64,000 nucleotides of DNA from positions 620,001 through 684,000 of the forward strand of contig JASJOG010000106.1 of the NCBI GenBank assembly GCA_030142905.1, read 5' to 3'. Position numbers and translations under genes: made by a program. Below, in pieces: positions 43,219-53,316 of this stretch. The stretch is from Heliopora coerulea (taxonomy: Eukaryota > Cnidaria > Anthozoa > Scleralcyonacea > Helioporidae). Position 1 is the stretch's first letter, and every line of letters begins with the position of its first letter. Under the pieces are notes generated by a model, which worked only from the letters and a program-made list of their open reading frames with translations, had not been told where the DNA came from and made no database searches.

Positions 43219-46200
43219 ATGAATACATACTATGACTCAAATGAAATTAATTTATTTAATGAAAATAATTTTTTAAATGAAAATAATTCTTCAAATGATA
43301 TTATATATGATCATGACTATTATGATAATTTTTTTAATATTACAGATGATATGGATATTATTAATATTAATGAACCTGATTTATTTGATACTAATATTGG
43401 TAATGAATATTCACAAGATACTGGATATATACTTGATACACCAAATCCTGATTATGATTTTAAAACCATATTGAAACCAACAAAATATGTTTCAAAAATT
43501 AAAAGTTTGATTGAAAGTTCTAAAGAAAAAGCAAATAATTTATTTAACAAGTCTAAAGAAGAATTACTTAATTTATTTGATAAATATAGAAATAATGTAA
43601 ACAAAGGAACAGAAAAAATAACAAATTGGTATAATCATTTAAAAGAAAATGCTTTAAATATATTTAACACCTCAGTTTCACAGGAAAAACCGCAAGCGGT
43701 GGTTAAACCAAAGTTTAAATTGAATAAAGAAGCTTTGAAAGTAACAAAAAGATATGAAATGGATTTGGAAGTAGCCGGATTATCTTTATATGACCCTTTG
43801 AGTCTGTTGGAAAAAATAAAACCATTGGTAATAAAAAAATTTAAAAAATATCCAAGTACAAAACAACAAATAACTCTTGTATGTTTAATGAAAAAAACAA
43901 ATCCAGCAACTGGAGAAGAAACTACAGATAAAGCACATTTTCATAGTTATTATGAAGAAATTTTTGATGGAAGCAATTTTGATGAAATATATAAAAAAAT
44001 GGTTCAAAAAATTATTCTAAGTTTTGAAGAATATTTAAAAAATTCAAGTTTATGGAAATTTTATAAAAGTTTAAAAATAATTCTTAATATTAATAAAATT
44101 AAACGATTACTTGCATCATCTTATATTCCTACTCCAAAATTTTTAAAAGATAAAAAAGCAATTATTAATCCACAAAATGATGACCAAAAATGTTTATTGT
44201 GGTGTGTTGCAATAAGTGAACTTTTGAAAACTAATCCTAATTTTAAAAATCCTGGAAGAATTACAAAAATTTTAAAAAAGAAAGCTGAGGGTTTTAATAC
44301 AAAAGGTATGGAATTCCCATGTGGATTTACAGATATTGATAAATTTGAAAAAAATAATAACATTGCAATTAATTTATTTGGATATAATGAAGAAAAAAGG
44401 TTTGGAAATAAAAAGGATGAAATTTTTCCTTTGAGGGTGAGTAAATCAGAACAAATTAACACACATGTGAACATATTGTTAATAAATAATGAAAATGGTG
44501 ATAAACATTATTGTTTAATTAAAAATATGAGCAGATTATTTTCAAACCAAGTCAATAAAAGCAAAGAAAAAATACATATTTGTAATTATTGTTTACAAAA
44601 TTTTAGAAATGAAAAAACTCTTAAAAATCATTTGGAATATTGTTCAAAATATAAATGTGGAAAAACTGTTTATCCAAATAAAGGAGAAAAATTAAAGTTT
44701 AAAAATTATGAAAAAATGCACAATGTTCCATTTGTAGTTTATGCAGATTTTGAATGAAATTTAAAATATGAGGATAAAAATATTGGTGAACCGGTAGGTG
44801 ACCGCGCTTCGCGTACAAAACAATTTCAAAAACATGAACCGTCTGGATATTGTTATTTGATAAAATGTTTTGATGATAATTTATTTAAACCAAAATTAGT
44901 AAAATACACTAAAAAATCTGATGACGGCGGAGCCGGCGCAATCAAACAAAGTTCTCAGGACCAAAGGTCCAGCGCTGTGTCAGCTAAATTTGTAGAAAGT
45001 TTAGAAAATAATATTAAAAAAATACATGAGCAATTTAAATTTCCAAAAAAGATAATATTAAGAGAAAAGGATAAAACAGATTTTGAAAAAGCTAAGAAAT
45101 GTTATGCATGTGATAAAAAATTTGAAAAATCTGAAAGCAGCAAAGCTGATAAAGTTAAAGACCATTGTCATTATACTGGAAAATATCGTGGAGCTGCTTG
45201 TTGTAGTTGTAATTCAAAAATGAAAAATCCTAAATTTATTCCAGTTATATTTCATAATTTACAAAATTATGATAGTCATTTGTTTATAAAAAATCTAGGT
45301 GTTTCAGAAGGTGAAATTAATTGTATACCCAACACTGAGGAGAAATATATTTCATTCACAAAAGAGATTATTGTTGATAAATTTGAATCTAAAAAAATAA
45401 TTACAGAAAAACAATTTCAAAGTAATGATTAATGTTAAATCAAAGAAATGATTAATGTTAAAAAACAAATTAGATTTATTGACAGTTTTAAGTTTATGCA
45501 AAGCGGTTTAGGAAACTTGGTTAAAAATTTAGATAAAAATGAATTAAATATTTTGAAAAAATTTTATAAAAATGAAGAAGAAAGAGATTCGACCGGAGGT
45601 CTCATCGGCCAGAGGCCTCAGCAGCGAAGCTGCAGCAGCAAAGCTGCGTTATTAACTAGAAAAGGTGTGTTTCCATATGATTGGTTTGATAATATTGAAA
45701 AATTAAATGAAGAAAAATTACCTGATATTGAAGAATTTTATTCAAAATTAAATGATGAAAATATAAGCGAAGCAGATTATGAACATGCGCAAAATGTTTG
45801 GAAAAAATTTAATATTAAAAATATGAAAGAATATCATGACTTATATTTGAAAACTGATGTGATACTTTTGGCAGATGTTTTTGAAAATTTTAGAAAAGTT
45901 TGTAAAGAAATTTATAAATTAGACCCCACTTGGTATTATACTTCTCCAGGTCTTGCTTGGGATGCAATGTTAAAAATGACTGGAGTTGAATTGGACTTAT
46001 TATCCGATCCACAAATGTACCTTATGTTTGAAAATGGAATTAGAGGCGGAATTTCCACTATTACAAAGAGATATGCAAAAGCTAATAATCCTTATATGGA
46101 CTCAAAGTACAATCCTGAAGAATATAATGTATATCTTGCTTATTTAGACGCGAATAATTTATACGGATGGGCTATGAGTAAAAAACTTCCTGTGAGAGAT

Positions 46201-47382
46201 TTTAAATGGATGAATGAAAGAGAATTACAAAATTGGGAAAAATTTCCTTGTATATTAGAAGTTGACTTGGAATATCCTGAAGAGTTGCATGATTTACATA
46301 ATGAATACCCGCTAGGACCAGAAAGATTAAAAGTTGGCGCAGTTGAAAAATTAATACCAAATTTGAATAATAAAGAAAAATATGTTTTACATAGTGAAAA
46401 CTTAAAATTATATGAAAAATTAGGATTAAAAATTAGTCGAATTTATAAAGGTATTAAATTTTATGAAGAAGATTTTATGAAAAAATATATTGATTTAAAC
46501 ACAAAACTGAGAACAGAAGCAAAAAATGAATTTGAAAAAGACTTTTTCAAACTTATGAATAATTCTGTATTTGGAAAAACTATGGAGAATGTTAGAAACA
46601 GAGTTGATATACAATTAGTTAACAGAGAAGAAAAAGCATTAAAATTATTTTCAAAAACTAATTTTAACAAAAGAACAATATTTTCTGAAAATTTAATTGC
46701 AGTGCATATGCATAAGAAAAAAGTTAAGCTTGATAAACCTATATATTTAGGAATGAGTATATTAGATTTATCAAAGACTTTAATGTATGATTTTCATTAT
46801 AATTATATTAAACCAAAATATGGTGAAAATGCGCGGTTATTATTTACAGATACTGACAGTTTAATGTATGAAATTAAAACTGAAGATTTTTATAAAGATA
46901 TAACCCCAGATGTTGAAAAAATGTTTGACACAAGTAATTATCCAAAAGAACATGAAAGCGGAATTAAAACCAGTTTAAACAAAAAAGTAATTGGAATGAT
47001 GAAAGATGAGTGCGGTGGTAAACAAATAGAAGAGTTTGTAGGACTGAGAGCAAAATTATATTCTTATAAAATAGATGAAAAAGACAACGCACCAAAGGTG
47101 TCAAAAAGATGTAAAGGTGTTAAGAAAAATGTTATTGAAAAAAATATAACATTTCAAAATTATAAAGATTGTTTATTTACTGAAGAAGAACAAGTTAGAA
47201 AAATGAATTTAATAAGACACCGAAATCATGAATTGTATACTGAGAGTGTTGAAAAAATTGCATTGTCAGCAAAAGATGATAAAAGAATAATACTTGAAAA
47301 TAAAATAGATACATTGGCATATGGTCATTACATGAATGAAATGATTGACACTTATGAGAATATATTTGGATTTAAACCGTAA
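43219..47382 (+). pseudogene. Family B DNA polymerase of the protein-primed (Polinton) type with embedded endonuclease VII-like domain, three in-frame stops
   Basis: This is one continuous frame of 1,388 codons with stops at 44755 (TGA), 45430 and 45436 (TAA). The parts in order are an Asn/Asp-rich N-terminus and a helical region. A C2H2-like finger (CNYCLQNF...HLEYC) comes next, then exonuclease motif I (VYADFE) just before the TGA. An Endo VII/HNH-like zinc domain (CYAC..., VKDHCHYTGKYRGAACCSCN) follows, then ExoII (NLQNYDSHLF) and ExoIII (YLKTDVILLADVFE). Polymerase motif A is YLDANNLYGW, motif B is KLMNNSVFGKTMEN and motif C is FTDTDSLMYE. Catalytic residues remain, but the stops divide exonuclease from polymerase. 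The two TAA codons lie beside a local duplication of AATGATTAATGTTAAA. Palindromes at 44926-44980 and 45591-45647 insert residues. The gene ends 20 bp before the right repeat. Confidence 0.92.
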
Positions 47383-47401
47383 AATACTTTATCAGTTAGG
47401 T

Positions 47402-47995
47402 TGTTTCCTTAAAATTCTGTTAAAAAAGGTAATTCCCCCGCCTGTTGTTGAGGGGTTTTAGCAGCGACGCTGATCCCCACATTCCATACATTCCAGATCT
47501 CCCTAACAGCGGAGCAAACTAAAAATAGTTTTTTTGTTGACATCGAGTTAGGCTGGTTGTTAGGGAGATTAGGCATGTATGGAATGTTTGGAATGTTTGG
47601 AATGTTGAGGGTATTCCCCTGTGACACTTTGAAAAATTTTGACCAAATTTGAAAATGTTTTGAAAACCTGGGGAAACCCTCACGACACTGAAAAATTTTG
47701 ACCAAATTTGTCAGTTTGGTGTCATATTTGTTCATTAAATGAAAAAACACAAAAACAAGTGATTTGAGTGATTTGAGCGTCGAAACGCTTTGCGTTTCGC
47801 GCTTTTTTAAAAAAATTAAATTATTTTTTTCAATTTTTTCAAAATTAATGAAAATATGAAAATGTTATACAAATTTGAAAATGTTTTGAAAACCTGGGGA
47901 AACCCCTACGACACTTTGAAAAATTTTGACCAAATTTGAAAATGTTTTGAAAACCTGTGACAAAATGTGACAGAATCCGGATATTACAGACTACT
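47402..47995 (-). repeat. Right terminal inverted repeat, 594 bp
   Basis: The complement of this segment matches 29458-30253, apart from the left-only internal duplication. It carries the palindrome CAGCGACGCTG (about 47462-47473), which is absent at the matching left position (about 30193). The shared hairpin GAAACGCTTTGCGTTTC is at 47782-47798. Confidence 0.92.
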
Positions 47996-48001
47996 TATTT
48001 A
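47996..48001. other. Target-site duplication, right (TATTTA)
   Basis: Identical to the left flank at 29452-29457. Confidence 0.9.
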
Positions 48002-48337
48002 TTTCAAAAACTGTATCAGAATGCAATCGCTGAGGGCAGGTGCCACTTTCAAATGAAGCATAGGTACCGTATTTACTCGTTTGAGCGCCGCGGCGCTCTA
48101 AATTTTCAGAGCTTTAGATGCGGCGCTTATTCGGGGGCGGCGCTAAATCGGGGGCGGCGCTCTTTAAAAAAGTCTTTTATTTGGGAATTATAACAAGAAC
48201 TTTTAACAATGAAATAAACAAGTTTTAAATGTCTTTGTCACTAAATGTCCCCATTTTGACGGCGGAAAGTTTTTACACTGTTTACAAGTTTACAAAATAT
48301 AAATGTCACTGTCATCTTCATGATCTGAGTCCAACTG

Positions 48338-49732
48338 CTACATCGTAACAGTTGTTGGATATGCCTCCTCGACATCAGATAACGTAAATTCGTCGCATTG
48401 AAAGGGATTCGTGTCTGGTTCATCCAGGATATCCAACTGCGATCGAAGTATTTCTCGTCCGGTGCTACAAGGCTGTCCCTCTTTCAGGCAGTGAATGGAA
48501 TCGTCCTGTGACGCATCAACGGAAAGGTTCAACGCACAGCATGTGAAGGATTTCTTGATAATATCCGTTGGCAAATCGGCCCAAGCGTCGATAATCCATT
48601 GTAAAATCGTTTTTCTTGGGGGCGCTTTCAAGTTCCCAGCAGGTGTTTCTTCGTGCATTCCGATTGTGCCGAGCCATTCGTCGTACTTTTCTTTACAAGA
48701 GGCTTTAAATGGCTTGTTCCAACTCACGTCTGGCGCCTGAATGTACTTGGCATAACCTCCTGGAACAATTACACGATCGACTTTCTTTGCTTTCAGGGAC
48801 TCATTTGCGCTATCCTCGATATGGCATTCATATGAGTTCCAAGCTAACAGTCTACGGTTGAATGAGAATGCTCCAAGGACAGAGTTGATCCAAGCTTGTG
48901 TCAATTCAGTGTTCATTCAAGCGTTGTCTGAAGTTGCAACGACTGCTTTATGTTTGAACTCCTGACTCAGAGCAGCAATTTCTCGTTTTTCCCCTTTGAA
49001 AACCACCATAGGTTTTAGCTTGGTTCCATCGGCTTTGGCAGCTAGACAGACAGATACTCTTGCTTTTTCATGGCCTGTCGTTTTTAGAGTGATTGACTTC
49101 TTGCCGGTTTTATCGATTGTAGTTTCTGAAATCATATCGCACCATACTGGGGTTTCGTCCATTGCAATTATGTCAGAAGGGTTGTAATTGTGTTTCTTTT
49201 GCATTCGTCTAACTTGAACTATGTACGCCACGAGTTTTGCTACAAGTCTTTCCGGATCTTGTTGTGCAACGGATGTCTTTTGTCTCAGTGATAAGCCATT
49301 TCGTTTTTTGAAACGTGTCAACCAACCTCTTGAAGCCTTAAATTCATCAAAGTCCTCGTTGTTGCCCGTTTTTATACTGCGATATGTTATTTCACCTTTC
49401 TTCATAATAAGTTTACATGAAACACGTAGACCGCTAGCCCGCCTGCTGTCAATCCATTGGATCAAAGTCTCTTCCAATTTTATGCTTAGCAGTTTTCGGC
49501 CACCTCCACTCAATTTGCTTCTTTGTTTTCCTTTCTTTGAGGCAACGAGTTGCACGATTTTGCTCTTTTTTGATCTCCATTCCCGTATTCTCCGTTCGTC
49601 GACTACAAAATGACGAGAAGCTGGTCGATTTCCGTGTACTTCCGCAAATGCGATAACTTGTTTCTTAAAGTCAAGGCTGTATTTCTGAATTTTCTTTCCC
49701 TTGTGAAAAATATCATTATTCAAAGCTTCCAT
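48338..49732 (-). pseudogene. Tigger/pogo DDE transposase, one nonsense codon and altered active site
   Basis: The frame runs from ATG 49732 to 48338, with one in-frame TGA at 48917-48919. The N-terminus has a Brinker/CENP-B-like helix-turn-helix (YSLDFKKQVIAFAEVHG...DERRIREWR), followed by a second HTH-type region (ETLIQWIDSRRASGL...GWLTRFKKRNGLS). The DDE_1 core has the first Asp in IAMDETPVW. The second motif reads LLAWNSYECH, where the family has Asp in place of Asn. The third Asp is in QAPDVSWNKPFK. The stop and the Asn make it inactive. The total is about 464 codons, typical of the family. Confidence 0.9.
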
Positions 49733-49950
49733 TGCGTTTGTGTTCTACCACAAACTGTAAATACTTAAATAGGTTGCGGCATATGGGGTACAGAAATCGA
49801 CACCATTGTAAGCGTTTTTAGGCCTGAGAACCGCTTGCTCTTATTGGTTAATACGGTGTGAATGTGTTAATGCGAAAATGGGATATAGCATGCCAAAGTA
49901 GGCGGACAAAGCAGCCAAGCTGACTTAGACACCAGCAAAAGCAAGAAAAA

Positions 49951-50435
49951 ATGGCAAGGGCTTTGCCAGTAGAGTTCAAAATGAACTTTAAAGTAGAATA
50001 TGAAACCGTTATCCGGGGACATCATGTTTATAAGTGCGTCTGGACTCCTGTCATGGATGAAAAACTAGAGTGCAACAAGGATACGCGGGCTGAAGCGAAA
50101 GAACACGATGAAAACGCCATTGGCGTATATCGCGTTACAAAACAGTTGGACGTTGCGAACGAAAAGAAGACGCTTGTTGGTCACGTTCCAATAGAATTGT
50201 CGCGCTTGATGAAGAACTTTCTAGAAGCAAACACGGAAAACAAACTCGTCGCACAAGTCACTGGAAAGAGGAAGAAATTGGCCTTGTTGTTCCGGCAAAG
50301 TTCTCGGCCTTCACGACGGACCTGCGCCTTGCCAAAATTCTGAAGACAGAGTTAAGTAAAAGAGCTTTAAAGTACACTCACTTTGAACTAAAAAGCATTG
50401 TAATACAAGAAAATAAATTTCCGAGGTTGATCTAA
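49951..50435 (+). pseudogene. HIRAN-like protein carried by the Tigger element, one frame change
   Basis: The first part (YETVIRGHHVYKCVWTPVMD ... AIGVYRV ... LVGHVPIELSRLMKNFL ... LVAQVTGKRK) has the layout of a HIRAN domain, a fold that binds DNA ends in SWI/SNF-type proteins. A one-base shift near 50275 moves to a frame reading IGLVVPAKFSAF and ending at TAA 50435. It lies inside the Tigger ends, divergent from the transposase, so it is element cargo. Its role in transposition is unknown. Confidence 0.75.
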
Positions 50436-50608
50436 GATTTCTGGTTGTTTTATATTAGCGTCTTCAACAAATCTGACGGTGCTTCGATTAAGCACTGCAT
50501 TTGAAAATAATTAGTGCGGCGCTCTTTCGGGGGCGGCGCTCTTTAAAAAAACTTTATCTCAAATGCGGCGCTCTTTCGGGGGCGGCGCTCAATCGAGTAA
50601 ATACGGTA

Positions 50609-53316
50609 ATTCATAGCAGACCTCTCTATCTAGCTGCTGTCAGGTTACATAACCCTAAAGTGACATATGAATTGCATTTTGACGTCTGTAGATTGTAAGC
50701 TATCTAACACTCAGAAAAATTCGTAGAGAAAGTACTAAGTAAAATTAGTTTCTTTCACGGCCACGAGTTTGGGTGTACCCTGGTCTTACCCTTAATGACT
50801 GATTTTTGAGACCTTTTAGGTCAAACCATCGACAGCTTGAGATTATGCGTATTATCTGCGTAGAATCCTGATAAAAGTGTCCCAAATGAAAGGCAGGGGT
50901 ACTATTCAGCGAGTATATAACAAAAAGTAACGCACCCCAAAATCTTGAAGCCCATGTGTGGGGTGAACCAGAGAGAGGGATTCTGCAGACCACGAGGTAA
51001 GGTAAGGGGGGCGGGAGCAGAGACAGGGGCTGCTTTCGCTCGCGTGTTTTGATCGTCTCTTAAGCAATGCTATACTAAAAAGTTTGAAATTTACTTTGGT
51101 CGCTTGATTTGTCTATTTAGTACGGCTTAAAATCCGAAGAACAAACGTAGGGTTAACCACGACTCAATCTGTAGTCCAAGAGTTAATGGTTAACGTTCAG
51201 GCAAAAACTCGCAAACGAGAATCATTCGCATGAATGAGAAGATAAAACAGCATTTTTTTTTTCTTCCGTCAAAAACTGGAAAGTCAAAAATTGGCGAAAT
51301 ATTGCCATCGAGTGACGACCTGTCAAAATTTGTCGAAATTCGGCGCGAGACTCGATTGTAAAGAGAAAAAGGCAAAACTTAAGATGAATTTTCATATTCC
51401 GTCGACAAATGGGAGGTCGATATTGCAGGTTGTCTAAAATAGGAGGTCAACATTAGGTTGACAGTCGTGGAGCTCCAAACTTTGAAAAACTTTCCATATT
51501 TGGAAAAATTTGGCAGATTAGAAGGTGGTTGGAGTCCTGACCAAATGCCATGCCCAATCTTGAACTTTTAATTTTTTTTTTAAAAGACTAGTCTTTACTT
51601 CCGTTTTTATATAAAAGTTCTTAGTCTAAACTTTTGGAAGTTTTAGAATAGTCCGATTGTCCCCTTTGCCTTAAGCCTTGTTTCCATATAATCGCTACAA
51701 TTACTACGATCGATGAAAAAAAATGTTCGGCGATCGCAGCAATCACGTGGAAACTGTAAACGCAGCTACCCTAGCGATCACAACGGTCGTAGTGATTACA
51801 ACGATCGTAGCAATCGCGGTACCTGAGATAAAAGTGGTTATAGCTGGACGTGTCTTTCAAGCGAAAAAAAAATATCGACGTAGGGGACTGTAATTAAATA
51901 CATCGCTTTTAACCTGGTACAAGCTGAAGAACGTCAAGAAAATGAAGTACGGAAAGGTCACAGGAGGCAGCCTTGAAATGTAACGTTAAAAAGCATAACT
52001 CTTCGGTCTGTATCCAAATTTATAATTTTATTCTGGGTAATGCAAGACGATATTACTCGTCAAGGGGAGATATTTCGGATCGGGAAGGGTTAGAGCCATC
52101 TCAATTAACGCGAGACATCTTAATTGAAATCTCTTACTATTGGAGTTATTTAATAAGCATCCAAATAAAAAGATATATTGCATTAATTGCGCCAATTAAA
52201 AATAATTACTGTTTTTATTTTTGAAAACTACAATGACTTTCTGGAACAAAGTATAAGTACACACTTTCTACACTAAAATTGTTTGACTGAAGGATGTTTG
52301 TTGTTTCTTTTCTGACAGTGAACATCTTCTCAAATAACGATAAGTATTCCGCTAGTGTGGAGGTGTTTATGGTTTGAAGGGGAACTTCGACGACGACGCG
52401 TGTGTTAAACTATATAATTATTCCGATAAATGGAAGCAACCACATATTTTGATTATTTTGCAACAACAAACGCCAGTAGGGCCATTCGAACGTACATTCC
52501 ATACTCGGCTTGTCGGAAGTATGCGGCTCGAGGGTCGGTGTCAACTTCAGTGCTGCAAAAGGAACAAAGCATTGTTTGGCAGATGTGAGAACTTTTGTAA
52601 AATTCAAATTATTAGGAAATCTTTCTGATCCCCAGAAGGGAATTCAACCCTTAAACCTGGTTTCCATATAGTTGTTATTGTTGTAGTTCAGTCGGTGACT
52701 GTCGCCGATCACATTACAACAATAGTGTTTTCATATAGTTGTAACTGTCGTAATTTAGCCACCTCTAGTAGTCAGGGCGTCTCGCTTTAGTAATCGCCGA
52801 TTTATGTTGAAACTGCGCAAGCGGGTGGTTCGGAGAATATTAGACCCGGGCGAGAGCCACAATTTTGCTTCAAACACGTGATCGTATAATATTCTTCACA
52901 TTAAAACGCAAAACGTAAATCTCACAGGTAAGTAAACAATTACGGGAACAATACCAATAGGTGTTGGTGCTTGCCTTAGTAAGGGTTCGCAAATCATGAA
53001 GAGCAAACATAAAATGATTGCTATTTTGAGGGAAAATACAACTGACAATCTTTGGTAGGTGGCTGGGTTAACCCAAGCAACATCCACGAACCACCATTTC
53101 AAAATTGTCAAAAAGACAAATCGTCCTTACTATAATTGGAAGAGGGAATGTAATAAGAAAACACAACATTTAGCCACAAATATTAACAACCCAAACTGGA
53201 CATTATTTCGTATTTTAAATGTCTGTCGTCATATCTACGTTTAGAATTTAGATTATGTTTTATTAATCAATGATAAGATTTAGATTCTTTTTAATTAATA
53301 AATGATAAGTTATCCA
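50609..53316. other. Unassigned, with two related repeats
   Basis: No gene was recognised. Two stretches, about 51668-51835 and 52656-52800, share the theme GTTTCCATATA(A/G)T followed by GTTGTAGT/CGATCGTAG-like words, often self-complementary. They look like copies of a short non-autonomous repeat. Other short frames have no recognisable domain. Confidence 0.5.

Larger units (their letters stand above)
29458..47995. mobile_element. Polinton/Maverick-like endogenous virus element, 18.54 kb
   Basis: The ends read AGTAGTCTGTAATATCCGG inward from both sides (the left has one extra AGT). The same 6 bases, TATTTA, flank it at 29452-29457 and 47996-48001. A 6-bp duplication, 15-20-kb size, long inverted ends, a retrovirus-type integrase, a protein-primed-type family B polymerase, a packaging ATPase and a capsid-like gene together define Polinton-like elements. 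The interior is very AT-rich (genes about 70 percent AT by eye) and gene-dense. The leftward block is 36243 to 31057 and the rightward block 36265 to 47382. Several genes are broken, so this copy is unlikely to be autonomous. I found no recognisable adenovirus-type protease. Confidence 0.93.
48067..50606. mobile_element. Tigger/pogo-type DNA transposon, 2.54 kb
   Basis: The inverted ends read CCGTATTTACTCG then GAGCGCCGC, starting at 48067 and ending at 50606, with TA on both sides (48065-48066 and 50607-50608) as for Tc1/mariner-type insertion. Sub-terminal blocks of GGGGGCGGCGCTCTTTAAAAAA are repeated inside both ends. The element holds a minus-strand transposase and a plus-strand HIRAN-like frame, divergently arranged around 49733-49950. 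Confidence 0.93.

Noticed and set aside
43219..47382. Alternative genetic code explaining stops in the polymerase
   Set aside because: Both TGA and TAA interrupt only a few genes, while the same codons end intact genes normally.
50745..50993. Minus-strand frame of 82 codons
   Set aside because: No domain, no start context and repeat-like surroundings.
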